Notes: a model not told the origin generated them from the sequence alone. A stretch of 64,000 bases of DNA from Euryodendron excelsum (GCA_033060915.1 CM065397.1:13072001-13136000); one strand, 5' to 3'. Shown: positions 34,501 through 47,431, counted from the stretch's first letter. A program made the numbers and translations.

Positions 34501-37500
34501 TTTGGAAGTTGGCTAGAGGATAGTCGGAAAGACGCCGGAGGACGATCAGAAAGTCATCAGAAGGTTTCTAGAAAGACACTAGAGGACGGCTGGGAAGATG
34601 TCGGAGGACGGTCAGAAAGTTGCCGGGAGGTTGCTAGAGGACGGTCGGAAAGATGCCGGAAGACGGCCGGGAGTCATCCGAAAGGTGGCCTGAAAGATGC
34701 CGGACTGCCGGACGGTGGTCAGAGAGGAGGAAGAGAACCTTAAGAGTTCTGATGTGAAAGATTCATCGAAGGGAAACCACAGACCATACTTTTTCTGGGC
34801 TCTGATACCATGTTAGAAAAGACAAGACTCGTGTGTAATCACAATGCATTATAAAGCAAAAAAGGATTACAAGAGAGATAGTTAGTAAGTGAAGTAGTGA
34901 GTAAAGTTATATAGGTTAAGCCTCTATTTATAGAAGGAGAGAGGAGTCTAGTTCTTTATTCCAACCCACATAGACTTTATTCCAACTGATGTGGGATAGA
35001 GAACTTCTAGTTCTCTAACAATAAGAATGAAAGAGAATAAGTAGCTTAGCCAAAAGGCTAAATTCTAAGTAGTAAGGAGAACAAAAAAGATCATTGTTAT
35101 TAGAATGTAAGAGAATAAGTGGCCGCTTAACCATGTCCTCTTTTTCTTCTCTTTATCTCTTCTCTTCTTCATTCTACTTTCTCATATCTTCAATCAATTT
35201 TTAAATATTTTCTTTGTTTTCAATTATTTTTTAATAACAAAAAGAGGAAAATAGAATATTTGTTGGGTATTTTTGAGAGGGGTCAAAACAAATCGATTTT
35301 TAGTGTGTTTTGTAATGTTTTGATGAGTTTTGGTCCAAGAAGCAAGGACATGAACACGCATGTTGGACATAATATAGGTGAGACACGCCGACATGGCAAT
35401 TTTCAAAATTACAAGACATGGTACGACGGATATATGACAAATATATATATATATATATATATTATATGCCATATATAGGAATATTTTACTAAAAGATAAT
35501 GAAAAAAATGCATGATAATAATAATTAAAATTAAAAATCATGTATTCCATAGTTGATATATTAAATTAGGTTTAAAATTACATTGCTGTATTTTGCAATC
35601 GGATTACAAGTTATTTTCTTTAGACATATTACATTTTTTATGTGTGTCTAAGTGACGGACATGAGTGTCCGTACAAGTGACGGACACGCGTATCCCCCAA
35701 GTGTCTGACGTGTGTTTGGTTCTAAAAAGCTAATAAAATAATAGGACATGTTTGAACAAGTGTTTGACTAGTGTTGTGTTCGACACTGGCATAACACCTT
35801 CTTAGAAGTGTCCGTGCTTTTTAGGTTTTGGTGCACTTTTGCATGTTTTGAATTGGAATTTTGGATTCCCTCTAATGTTTTTCTGGCTTTAATGGACAAC
35901 TGAAACATTTGGGGATTTTTTAATGGAAATGAAATGAAAATTTGTTCCTTGTTGTGAGGGAGGATCTATGGCTATCCTGGCTAAAACAGAATAAGTGAAT
36001 TTAATTTATGCACTATTTTGTATTACTAGTGTTACTCTTCTTGTGACATACCTTTTCAATGAAACATAGACAAGAAACAGGAAGTCCATAGAACTGTGTA
36101 CCCAAAAAATAACCTTTTAATCCTCTGCACATCTGTGCATGCACACATCTACACATGCATATAAAAATTTGTATCTATTGATTTTTTGGAATTAACGAGT
36201 CTGTTTTGTGTTTATAGAATGATGGGAATGTGGAAAGATAACTTTCTTTTGTTTTATAGGTTTTTGACATCTTTAAATATACATGCATTGGATTCACTCT
36301 ATGACTTTTAAGTCTGAATACCTGTCTATTAACATGCGTGCAGTGTCCAATTGCAGAAAATGAAAGCATTTGTATATTTAGTTTTCCCAAACTTGATTCT
36401 CTCTGTCCTTCCGGAAGGATCATTACTGGTGGGAGCTGAGCCAATGGAACACGGGATTATTACATCTGTTACACATGGTGTAATGCCAGGTATCTGTCAG
36501 ATATTCCTTTCTTCCATCTATTTCATGTTCATGTTATGCCGCCTTTTCCTTATGGCATGTTATCACAGAAGCACATTAGAAGCATACTAATTGTCAAACT
36601 ACTTGTTATTCTGATGAAGTTTCTGCCTCCCTCAACTGAAAAATGATTGATTACTGAAAATTTTTGGATTAAGTGGCTTTTCAAAATGCTAAGGTGAATC
36701 TTTGGGTGTTCATGGCATGCTATATTTTATGCATTGGGTAACTGGTGTTGCCAATTGCTTGTATGGCAAAGTGCGTGGGACGGGTGCCTTAAGTTTCACC
36801 AATGTGATTAGACTAAATTTTTATTAATTCCTTTTTTGATAAGTATTAAAGCAGTTAATCTTTGAGCACAAGCACATAGAAAAGATATTTTTTTTTTCTA
36901 TTTTAATCTAGATCTTTTTCTTTAGAATCCAGTTCTAGAATCTCCTTTCTGCTCCCATTTCTCTGGGGCGTTTTAGCGAGAACTCTTATTGAACCATTGG
37001 AGCCACTTCTTTCATCGGTATAACCCGTAGATAGGTCGAGGAGGGGGGTCGGGGGGTGGGTTGGGGAAGGAGGTTATTCGACTTAGATGCTTAAAAAGGG
37101 TCCATTCAATTTGCTTTTGCCCAGCCGGATAAGTTCATGCGTATAGTCTTTTATTATTGAGAAACTTGTTTTCTTTCAATGAGTTCTATGCTTGGTCCAG
37201 GTTCGGGCTGAAGCTGAACCAAACTGCCCTTAGTTGGCTACCAATTTTTTAAATCTAACCTGAATGGGAAACCAAATAGACCAATGCGCGTTGGTTAGGT
37301 TTGTTTTTCAGGTTTAGCTGTTAGGATTTTTTTAACTTAGTTATTGTATCTCTTATCCATTGAGAAATACGACGTTAAACCAAAGAAACATTTGCTAACT
37401 TTTTATTTATTTATTTATTTATTTTATAGTGCTTCTTTCATTGCTTCACTTGCTTATTTGTTTGCCAAAGTGGGCTGAATTTATGTGAAATGCAGCCTAA

Positions 37501-39483
37501 ATCCATAAAATATATAGTGTGCTGGAAACTCAATCCAATTGCCTCAATACTCTATACAAGTTTAGTTAAAGAGTTTGGTGATCCATCTATTGGAGTGTAT
37601 ATGTGGCAGTTGATGCATGACTATACATCCAATGGATCCAATTGATCACTGGACTGTGTAAAGGAGTACATTGTTCAGAAAATAGTACTGCTTAAAATGA
37701 TGGATAACAATTAGAATTTGATTTATTGCATCTTTTACTTATAAAAAAAAATAGAATTTGGTTAAATGCAGTGCCCAATCGCTTATTTTTTGGGTTAAGA
37801 GGCTTAGAAATGCTAGTGGCTTCAGTGTTGAATATGGAAGCGGATATGGTAGTTTTCGGATGGACTTCTCAAAGCTATAGTTTGCTGGAAATTTTAAATT
37901 GTGAGAAAAATAAAAAGAGAAAGAATTAGGAGAAGCATGTGGAAAACATCAAAATGGACAACTAGCTTCACAATTCTTTGGTTTATCTCTTGGGGGTTCA
38001 AAATGTTGGTTCACTTTTCTTCAATCCAGCCGTTACATCTCGGAAATATACTCTAAAACTATTAGCTGCTTCAAATGAACCATTACAGGTGATTTGCAAG
38101 GACCATATGAGGCAGCTATTCACTGGTGATGGTTCCCCTTACTTGAGGTGCTGGCTGGGTTGGACTGGGTGAAGACCCAATTTTTTTTTTTTGTTGCATT
38201 ATTTATACAAAGTACTCCCAAACACAAGTCTGTGGTCATGCTTGGCTGGGTGAGCTTTGACCACTTGGTCAACAGTGGCTTCAGTCATTTCTATTGTCCT
38301 TTTGAACTGGAAGGGCACATGATTCCATATAAAGCTGCATCAATCTGTAAGGCTATTGGTGTCAGACATTTATATGTTTGGTTATAGGGGTGAAATATTT
38401 TTATGCCATTAGCATCAAGAAACTAAGCCTTAGTTATCGATTATATCAACATGATTCAATTGTAACCTTCATTGAGTTCCTAATTGTTTGTGAATACTTT
38501 TTGGTTTCTGTCCTAGCTTTTCCTGCCTTCCACATTCTTGATGCTTTAAAACCTCAGGCCTCAGCTTTGTCAAATAGATCATTTGAAGTGACAGCACCAG
38601 GCAGACCTCTCTAATAAGACTAAGAATTACATCAATTGGGTTGATCCCTTGGTTAAATTCTGTATAGCTGATAAAATTCATATCATCAGCAAGATGCTCT
38701 AGTAGTGACTCGACGTGTGGGGCACCGATTGACATGGTACATGTGTTCAAGAATGTCCAACACTTGGATACCTCTATGAAGTCCCTCCTTTAATTAACTT
38801 CAAAATGGTTTAAGTATGAGGGTTTGAGTTGAGAGCAGTTAATCTTTACAAATAGTCAAATATTGCTACAGTTGGGTGCATTTCTGGTTTACCCTCCCAG
38901 CACCCGCACTAATAGGACCTGCAATGTGTAATACTGAAATGGTTCTTTTCTTTCTTTCTTTGTTCTTGTTCCCCTTTTTCCCCCGGTAACTGCTGCAGCC
39001 TGAACATGGCCTTTGTTCAACGTCTATTTTATTTATTTTGTTTATGAAGCCAAAGTGGTAATTTTTAGTCAGATTTCATATAGTTGTGGCTATTCGTTAC
39101 TTCCATATGGTGGAGGACTGTCTTAAGGTCATTTTATACTAGTGGGGAGGGTGCTTTGCTAACTTGGGCCATAGCTCTATTTTCTTCTCTCCATTGGAAT
39201 AAAAAATCTATCAATATGGGTTCTGTTGTTTGGCACTTCTTTACTTTATTCTTGCACGATATTTAGGTCATGACTTCTTAAATTGTGTCTATGAGAATAT
39301 GTGATTTTTTATTTTATCTGAAGTATATCTGATGTCTGATTTGCTTTTTGTCTCAATCTGTACTCAGTGGATGACTATCTTCACTGTCTAGAACGAGGAC
39401 GTGCTGCAAGTGCAAAGTTGTCCGATTTTCTCAGGAGAAGCTTGCAGTCGCAGCTCTCAAGTGATTTGTCCAAGGCCGGGTGA
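28597..39483 (+). CDS. RRP46: exosome complex subunit RRP46, intact, eight coding exons
   Basis: Coding exons: 28597-28702, 28892-29005, 30309-30409, 32304-32324, 33032-33104, 33184-33251, 36357-36489 and 39368-39483. They join in frame with GT-AG introns to 732 nt, 243 residues, the usual plant RRP46 size. The protein is one RNase PH-fold domain. Visible family segments are DGRKPNQLRPLAC, GSASWSQGETKVLAAVYGP, PEKEYEMILKRTLQSICLL, VNDDGALLPCAINAACAALV, LDPNKLEEQK and MEHGIITSVTHGV. RRP46 is one of six RNase PH-like subunits of the nuclear and cytoplasmic exosome ring that processes rRNA and degrades RNA. Exon 4 is a 21-nt microexon encoding VVNDDGA. Introns 2, 3 and 6 each hold a retroelement. 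The gene covers almost 11 kb, mainly intron, and has no lesion. Confidence 0.95.
29085..29912 (-). mobile_element. probable solo LTR in RRP46 intron 2
   Basis: The minus strand starts TGTGACTCCGTGATG (29912 downward) and contains a TATA-like CCTATATTAG followed by the ATGAAATTAGGC-type leader common in plant LTRs. The flanks 29080-29084 and 29913-29917 are both TATAG, a 5-bp duplication, although the 3' terminus of the LTR is off by one base from the ideal CA. No internal domain is present. Confidence 0.55.
31859..31999 (+). pseudogene. retroposed tRNA-Pro(AGG) copy with poly(A) tail and target duplication
   Basis: From 31875 to 31940 the sequence matches a plant tRNA-Pro: D arm with TGGTCTAGTGGTATGATT, anticodon stem TCTCGC/GCGAGA with loop TTAGGGT (anticodon AGG), box B region GAGTTCAATTCTCGG, and 3' acceptor strand ATGCCCC. 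The 5' acceptor strand is missing and is replaced by target DNA. A short trailer and a 16-bp A run (31965-31980) follow. The flanks ACTCAAGATGATAGGCTT (31859-31876) and ACTCAGGATGATAGGCTT (31982-31999) differ at one of 18 bases. This is a LINE-mobilised, 5'-truncated tRNA retropseudogene in RRP46 intron 3 and cannot make a normal tRNA. Confidence 0.85.
33957..35025 (-). mobile_element. TRIM-like mini LTR retrotransposon in RRP46 intron 6
   Basis: The element spans 33962-35020 (1059 bp). Its LTRs are at 33962-34161 (200 bp) and 34811-35020 (210 bp), each with TGTTA...CTAACA-type ends. The flanks 33957-33961 and 35021-35025 are both ATAAG. A primer binding site, TGGTATCAGAGC in reverse complement (34799-34810), directly abuts the right LTR and is complementary to initiator tRNA-Met. 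A polypurine tract GAGGAGGAA (34162-34170 in reverse complement) abuts the left LTR. The element is therefore read on the minus strand, antisense to RRP46. No gag or pol is present; the interior is a GC-rich repeat. It is non-autonomous and needs proteins from another element. Confidence 0.92.
34240..34743 (+). repeat. GC-rich degenerate tandem repeat inside the TRIM-like element
   Basis: Short repeats built on GAAGATGGCCAGAGGGACGCC-type and GGAGGACGGTCAGAAAGT-type blocks. They stay open for 161 codons on the plus strand (34258-34743), giving an Arg/Gly-rich repetitive translation. The frame is antisense to the element's own transcription and resembles no known protein, so I treat it as repeat DNA, not a gene. 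Confidence 0.7.
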
Positions 39484-40542
39484 TTTTGACCTGGTTGCAA
39501 GGGTTGTAGAATCTCAAGGGGCAGGGTATTCATTGATGCCATTTTTTGGCACATTGTGTTTCTAAACATTCGAACTTATCAGTATGATGCCCATAACTAT
39601 AGAGCTCATGGTAGATTTGATACTGTGATGCTCTAGCGTTAACGGGTTTAAATCCCGTTATGTGTTGTATTAGAATTACTACTCCAGTGGATAACAAAGA
39701 ATCCAATTGGCCATTTTATTACCTGAATTCCATACATATATGAATTGCTGTTGTTGAATTGGTTCTGTGAGGAGCCATCATTCCCCCATATCATGGTCTC
39801 ATTCAGCACTCTTCCTACTAGATCGCTCGGGCCTCAGATCTTTTTTTAACTTTTCCAAGGGGCATCGCAAAAGCTGTATGTGATTGTTTGTATGTGCAGA
39901 ATTGATGAGAACAATTCAGAATATGATTCGAATTAGCAGACTTGAAAAATGATGACGATGAACTTGAGATATTTAGCTGAACATTTAGCTGAACGAAATA
40001 TTAACGAGACAGAAATTTGCCTCAAAAGTATGCGTGTGTCTTATCCATGCATGGACAAAGGCTATTTCCGTGTTTTGAATCCGTGACTTTACTATTATGG
40101 GAAATCCTGCATATTGATGGTCATGGCTGACCTGGTTTGGTTATTGCTAGAGATACTTAAAGACAGTGTAGAACTTATTTATAAAAGATTGCAATATGCC
40201 AGCTATCAGTGTGTTTTGTGAAATGACAACTTTGCCTCCCGTGAATGTTTTCTTGATGAATTATATGCAGCAAAGTGGTTTCCCATAGCGTTAAATATGC
40301 CCGGTGAAAGTCATTTAATTTGGAGTATTCCAACTATTTTATTGTCTTCCTTCGGTCCTATTATACCCAAGGTGGTGCTCTTTGACGTGTATTCCTTCTT
40401 CCTTGTCAATGCATAGTCTAAGATTTTGCATTGCGGGGGTGTGAAATCCTATGGCTTATGATAGCTCCTATTCGTAGTCTTACAACACTACGGATGTATT
40501 TAACACAGTTCTAAGTTTCTGACATTGGAGAGAGAGAGAGAG

Positions 40543-40654
40543 ATGGCCAGTTCTAGTTATGCATTCCTACTGAACTGTTCTGTGCAGAAGCCTTCCTTCT
40601 TACCCAGATTTGACCACTTGAAGACTACATTGTCCTCTTCTTTCAAGGTAAGCT

Positions 40655-40695
<41 letters not shown>

Positions 40696-43241
40696 CCCAA
40701 CTATGCAAACATGCAGCTCAATTCTTTAAAATGTTGGCCACTCCGTTCCATATCTTATCTCTCACCGAATTTTCATAGGTATGTTTTAACTTAAAACTAA
40801 TCTATGGAAGTGGCATTTATTTTCCTTTTCACTTTCTCATTTCCATTTCTTTTCCTAATTGAAATTTAATCTGCTTAGTCTTGAACCCAATTTTCGGACC
40901 TTCGTCAGCAATGAATTCAGCAAACTATATGCAACTAGTCATGAGATTTTGGAACTAATGTAAAACCAAAACAATTTTACAAGTTTCTAAAAGCATTACT
41001 CATATAGTCTCATTTTCATTAGCCAGCCATTGTTCAGGGGGTTGCAGGAAGTCCCTATGAGAATAGATGTTCCTGAAACTGTCAAGAGCACTTCTGCCAG
41101 ATTACTGGATGCCTTCGTTGATTTGGCGTGCCAATTTATTGACCAGCCACTGCTTCCATCTCAGGTATCATGGACACATGCATGTGCATGTATTTTACAT
41201 ACATATATATATATATATATACTAATTCTGATTAGTTCTATGTCAATTGTATCTTCATGCTAGCAAAGTAACTTTTCTCCAGTTGAAGAGACAGGAGAAG
41301 CAGTTCGTCTTAGCAGCATTGAAGGGAGGATTCCAGATGATTTTCCAGAGGGTGTTTATCTAAGAAATTGTACATAATTTCCTTTAATATGATATACTAA
41401 CATGATTGTTCATATGATTATTTTGTATTGTCCTCAGCTAGTTTTACAAAAAATGTGTGTTTTCTTAAAAATAGTTTGGCTTTTGTGACTTATCACTTGA
41501 TTCTGCCTATTTGATGGTACCAAAACTGCCATGTGATGTTGATCCTTTGATTATGAATCCTAATAAACAAAAATCACTCAATCATAATATTAAAATGTAA
41601 TTAACTCGTGCATGTTTCTTGTAACTGCAGGCTCAAATCCCCTTTTTGGAGGATTAAAATCGACAATCTCTATGTTTGGTAGATCAAGTCACATTTGGGT
41701 AGAAGGAGAAGGAATGATTCATGCTCTATATATTAATAAAGATAGTAATGGAAAGTGGACAGCCTTCTACAAGAACAGACATGTTCAAACAGAGACTTCT
41801 AAGTTAGAGAAACTGCGAAACAAGCCGTCCTTTCTTCCGGCAATTGAAGGAGATTCGCCGGCTATTTTGTCAGCTTATCTGCTGAATTTGGTGAGCAATT
41901 TACCATCCAACATTGTAGTATTCTGTGTCCTTATCCTTACAAACAATGGCATATGCAAAAGTAATTTGGACGCACATTCTTTGGCTAAAAATTACCATAA
42001 TTTAAAAAGTTTGGATTGTATATGCTGGATTTCCACCTGAGATCTGCATTCTAAATACCATACTGCTGGCTAGCACTCAATTAAAAGCGTCACATGACCG
42101 CTAATTTCAATCTTCGATTTTGCAGTTGAGATTTGGCAGAGTGAACGTATACCTTAGCAATACCAATGATTTCGACCATTCGGGGACGTTTTATTCAGTT
42201 GCTGAGAATCACCTGCCTCAAGAGATTGACATCCAAACACTAGAAACTTTAGGCAATTGGGATGTAAATGGAGCTTAGAATCGACCATTCACTAGCCACC
42301 CAAAGGTACTAAAAAAATGCCATACCTCTTGTTTATATTGAACAAGTTCTTCTTCTTCTTCTGCCCCTCTCTCTCTCTCTCTCTCGTTTGGCCTTAAATG
42401 AGAATTTTTCCAGGGGAGCTGGTTATTGTGGGGTTTGATGCAAAGAAACCTTTCTCTGAACTGGGCATAATCTCAGGTACATTCTTTGGCATTTAGTTAA
42501 TTTGAGATCAGTGTCTTAAACAGATTAAGGGCCAGAAACTTTGTAAATATTATTAATACTCTAATGTGTTAGATTTTGTTCATCTTTATTAGCTGACGGA
42601 AAGAAACTAGTTCACAAGGTAGATCTCAAATTCAATTGGGCTTACACGGAGGTAAACTACTTTAAATTCTGCTTGTCTTGGTTGGAATTTTATGTTGTAT
42701 TACTTGGACTTAATATATATTTTTTTCTTCTTTTCGTTCTGCAGGTACAATGTGATCATGGATTTTCCTCTAACTATACACATAAACCGGCTACTCAGAG
42801 GAGGCCCGTAAGTACATATATATATATATATATATGTATTACTGAAATGCATCTTTAATGAACTTTAAATTACTAACTGCCAACAACTTTTTTTCAACCA
42901 TGCTCGGGAAATTCATATTGCTGTTCAGATTAATAAGGTATGGCAAGGAAGGGTATGCGAGGATTGGTGTCATGCCTCGTTATGGTGATGTGAATTCTAT
43001 CAAGTGGTTTGAAGTTGAACCAAGCATTGCATTTCACATTTTCAATTGTTTTGAGGATGGCAATGAGGTAACCAACAAGATTAGTACTGATTCTAAATCA
43101 AACTTAGATTTATGAGTCAAGTCAAAACACCAACAGTACAAGATGGCTGAACTTATGTTTGTAGGAGGAAAAACAGGTTGTAATCTGGGCGTGTAGAGCT
43201 CGTGGATCAATCATTTCGGGACCTGATCTAGGCTTGAACAA
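40543..43241 (+). pseudogene. CCD1-like carotenoid cleavage dioxygenase pseudogene, 5' part
   Basis: Exons recognised: 40543-40647 (MASSSYAFLLNC, possible plastid leader), 41048-41164, 41264-41369, 41631-41890, 42126-42305, 42419-42476, 42593-42651, 42745-42807, 42929-43067 and 43165-43241. Signatures such as RIPDDFPEGVYLRN, NPLFGGLKSTISMFGRSSH, GDSPAILSAYLLNL, AENHLPQEIDI, YNVIMDFPLTIHINRLLRGGP and YARIGVMPRYGDV place it in the RPE65/CCD iron-oxygenase family; the many introns fit the CCD1 type. Lesions: a TAG at 42276-42278 where the family has Trp, a 5'-truncated exon at 42414 and a shortened exon at 42593-42651. The last lacks the segment that normally holds an iron-binding His. The gene is then interrupted at 43242 by a LINE. 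It cannot make an active enzyme. Confidence 0.9.
40659..40693. repeat. (CT)n microsatellite in pseudogene intron 1
   Basis: Uninterrupted CT run directly after the first donor site of the dioxygenase pseudogene. Confidence 0.9.
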
Positions 43242-43307
43242 TTTTTTTATTTTTATTTTTGGCTGAGACACATTTGCAACGGAAAAATAACAGGAAGCCA
43301 AAAAAAC

Positions 43308-46300
43308 TCAACCAGCCTCAAACTGAGACTCTACAGCAACCACTTTGAGGACCGAAAGAGGAAGCTCTAGAGGACCCACAGTTCCAGAGAAATTATTCCA
43401 GGAAGCCCAAGCAGCCATCTCATGCGCCACCCTATTAGCAGATCGAGACACATAAACAAACTCCCAATCTAATCTACTAGACTTGAAAAATCTGACATCC
43501 TTCAAACTTGAAATGGACCAATGAGGACAAACCCCAATGCCACAGCAAGCTTGAACCACCACTTGTGAGTCCCCTTCAAATATTACATGATCCCATCCTT
43601 CACCATCAGCCCACACACATGCCATACGGACAGCATCAGCTTCCGCAGCAAGAGCAGACATAGCTTGGCCAGAAATAGCTTTCCCAAATATAACAGCTCC
43701 TAACTCATTTCTAGCAATAACAGCAATTGACATAGCTCCTTTATGGTATGCTGCATCAAAATTCAATTTGACTCCCTTATGCACAGGAGGGTTCCATTTA
43801 ACATTTGAGTTTACTCGATGACTGTCACATCTAGATTGCATAGGCACAGGATTTCTAGCATCTCTATGCTCTGACCACGGAACCTGAATATCAGTGATGA
43901 TTTTTTCCATATCAATTGCCACTTTCTCAAATAAGATAGCATTTCTCCATTTCCAAATGGTCTCCATGATGATAGCAGCAGACATAGCAAAATGATTGTG
44001 ATTAACAGAGGATGGAATGCCCAACTTACTTGGCTCTAAGATCATAGCAATCCAATCAGATATAGAGCCTTGAGCTATGGATTCCGTTCGAACACTTCAG
44101 AGCCTAAACCAAATTCGCTTAGCAACAGGGCATGTGAAAAACAAGTGTTGGGATAATTCATTGTTGGAGCCATAAAGCGTACATTGGGTATCATCCATAT
44201 GGAATTTGGTGGAGAGAATACCTTTAGTAGGGATAGCATCAGTTGCAACTCTCCATACGATCACCGAGTCTTTCATGAATTTCAAGATTCCATAACTTCC
44301 TCCATTGTTGAGAGCTAAAAGGGTGTGAATGGATATGCTGACTCTCCATGTCGAAGTTATAGGCTAAATTGGCTGTGAACTCCTCTGACGTTTCTGCAAG
44401 CCATACCCAGGAGTCCCTTCTGGGGCACACAGGAATTGGAATTTTGACAATTTCTTGGACTGAATTTGGGTCAAACAAATTTTGCAACACATCCACCCTC
44501 CAGGATAGAGATCCAAAATCAATCAAATCACAAACTTTCATACCATTATGAGGCATCTGGTGAGCCGCTGTTGGCTTTAGGGAGGGAAGATTAGGCACCC
44601 AAGGATCCTTCCATATATCAATAGAAGTTCTATCACCAATACGACGACAAGCCCCTTTGCTAATTAAGTCTCTGCACTCCAGAATACCTTTCCAAATCAT
44701 TAAGTCTGTGGATTTTTTTTCCACATCCATAAAACTACTATGTCTACAATACTTTCTCCATTAAAGGGAGGACCATAGCCTATTACTCTCATTTAGTAGC
44801 TGCCAGCCTAGCTTTGCTAATAGAGCACGATTGGTTTGGTTGAACTTCCTGAATCCAAGACCACCAACCTCCTTTGGTTTGCAAAGATAGCTCCAGGCCT
44901 TTGTGTGACAGCCTTTCTTTTCTTCTGAACTTCCCCACCAGAAGTTACATAACTTGCTATCCATTACTTGGCAGAGAGACTTAGGAATTCTGAAGATAGA
45001 CATAGCATAGATTGGGATGGAAGATGCGGCTACTTTGATGACGGTTGATCGCCCAGCATAAGATAAAACTTTGCTTTTCCAACCAGAAAGCTTAGCCTTA
45101 AGTTTCTCCATGATTGGATTGAAGGATTGCTTTTTAGATCTCCCAATAAACATACGCAAGCCTAAGGTAGATAGCATCTTGTTTTCCATTTTTAAGGCCT
45201 AGCTCCTTTTTGATATCTCAAATTACACTGCTAGTTGCGTTGTTACTGAAAAAGATAGCTGATTCTTCCTTGTTCACCTTTTGTCCAGACCATCCTTCAA
45301 ATAAAGCGAGGCAGTCATTTACTAGTCTTGCTTCTTTATCATTAGCTGTACAAAAGATAAGAAGATCATCTGCAAACATAAGATGTGTTAAAGCATGACA
45401 ATTGTGAGCAATCTTTATACCATGAATGGCATTTTTTTCTTCAGCAACTAATAAGATTCGAGAGAGCACTTCATTGCATATGATAAAAAGGAAAGGGGAT
45501 AATGGATCTCCCTGCCTTAAGCCTCGTTGAGGGAGAAAGAAACCATAAGGGCCCCCATTGATCAATATAGAGAAAGATGAAGTTGAAATGCATTGATGAA
45601 TCCACTGCATAAATAACTCTGGAAAGCCAAGACATTTTAGGATCTTTATGAGGAAACCCTATTCAACTCTGTCATAAGCTTTAGCCATATCCACTTTTAT
45701 AGCCATGAGAGCCCCTTTGCGTTTCTTCTTCTTTAAGGCATGGATAACCTCTTGAGCTAAGATTGAATTCTCACTAATGTTACGGTTAGGCACAAACGCA
45801 GCTTGATTAGGGGCCACAAATCTGTCCAGAAATGGTCGCAATCTATTCACAATGATTTTTGATATTACCTTATAAGCAACATTACAGAGGCTTATAGGCC
45901 TAAACTGATCGACTTTACAAGCATGTTGAGATTTTGGGATTAAATTGATGAAAGTGTGGTCAAGAGCTTTCAACAAGTAACCATTCCTGAAGAAAGCACT
46001 CACCATGTTGCACAAATCTGCTCCAACCTCATTCCAATAAGCTTTATAGAAGACTGTAGACATTCCGTCAGGTCCAGGAGCTTTTAAGGATGGTATATTG
46101 AAGACCACTGATTTGATCTCATCAAAGGATGGAATCCTGCATAATCTCTCATTCTCTTCGGCAAAAATAATAGGGTGAATATGCTCTTGAACCAAATTCT
46201 GCTCTGAAGCATCAGGAGATGAAAACAACTGCTTATAAAAGGTTTTAAATTGCTGGCCAATTTCCTCTCTGTTTGAGATCCAGGAATTGTCTTCCAACTT

Positions 46301-47431
46301 TAGAGCATCTATAGCATTTCTTCTTCTTCTAATCATTGTGGAAGTATGAAAGAATTTCGTATTTGAATCCCCTTCCTTAAGCTATTGATTACGAGACTTT
46401 TGCTTCTACATGATTTTCTTCCTCAAGAGGGTCTCCTTCAGATCGAATTGTAAGCCTTTTAAAGAGTCTAGGTTTTTTGCCGTAGGAGGAGCTTGTTGTA
46501 ACTTATCAATAAGATCTGTAATTTCTTGAATCTTATTATCACAATTTCCAAAATGATCTTTATTCCATACCTTCAAAGCTTCTTTTGTACTTTTGATCTT
46601 CCTGCAAAACCTAAAAGCTCTGGAGCCTTGGATATTTACAGACCAAGCTTGACTCACTACACCATGACTAGACATGTCTCTGGTCCACATAGCATCGAAC
46701 TTGAAAGGTCTTTTGACATTACTCTTTTCACCAATTGTATCCAACACCACAAGGGAATGGTCATATTCAATTGCTAGGAGATGACAGATTGTGGCCTTTA
46801 GAAATAATTCTCTCCATTATGTGGTAACCAGTCCTCTGTCTAGCCTTTCTTTAATATTAACAGTGCCACTCCTGTTGTTAGACCAAGTGAATGGATATCC
46901 AATATAACCAAGATCAATTAAACCCAAATCCTCGACCAACCCCCTAAAGCCCTCATTAGATGATTCAGCATACGGCAGGCCACCTTGTTTCTTAAATTGA
47001 GACGTCACATTATTGAAATCCCCAATGAAAGCTATAGGGCCTTGAAATGTATCCATGATGTAAGCCAAAGATTCCCAAAGTTTGTATTGTAACTTCCTAA
47101 CTGTAGGACCATAAATACAATTGAGCAGCCATGTCTTTTAAGGATTTTCTAAAAAAACTAGAGCTGAGATGATGTTAGAATCTAAGTAAACTACTTCCAG
47201 CTCAATCTCTTTGTTCCAAGCTAAACATATACCCCCTAACCTACCATTAGCTGACAGTATCTCCACATTACTGTAGGAAAGCTTCTTTAATTGAGCTCTA
47301 GTTTTCTTTATAGGTAACATAGTTTCTGATAGGAAAAACCAGTTAGGTCTTATTTTATTTATGTAAGCCCTTTGTTGATGAACCGTCAAGGTATGAGCCA
47401 ACCCTCGACAGTTCCATACCAATCCAATCAT
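43308..47431 (-). pseudogene. LINE ORF2: APE endonuclease - reverse transcriptase - RNase H, broken
   Basis: Endonuclease segments: WNCRGLA, FLSETML, NGRLGGICLAWN, IYGP, FIGDFNNV, YPFTWSNN and YDHSLVVLDT (47431-46700). RT segments: LKAPGPDGMSTVFYKAYW, LIPKSQHACKVDQFRPISLCN, AAFVPNRNISENSILAQE, KVDMAKAYDRVE, GLRQGDPLSPFLFI and the catalytic MFADDLLIF (46300-45320). Then GGLGFRKFNQTNRALLAKLGWQ and a zf-RVT-like segment near 44100-44280. The C-terminal RNase H is at 43310-43830 with the acidic residues in NFDAA, AEADAV and EGDSQ, and a closing ANRVAHEMA. Stops are at 47138-47140, 46817-46819, 46406-46408, 45659-45661, 44761-44763 and elsewhere, and frameshifts near 45195 and 44270. Several stops replace Trp codons. 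Its ATG overlaps the ORF1 stop as ATGA at 47428-47431. Confidence 0.9.

Noticed and set aside
39620..39665. tRNA-like GGGTTTAAATCCC palindrome
   Set aside because: Only a single stem; no D arm, anticodon arm or acceptor stem can be drawn around it.
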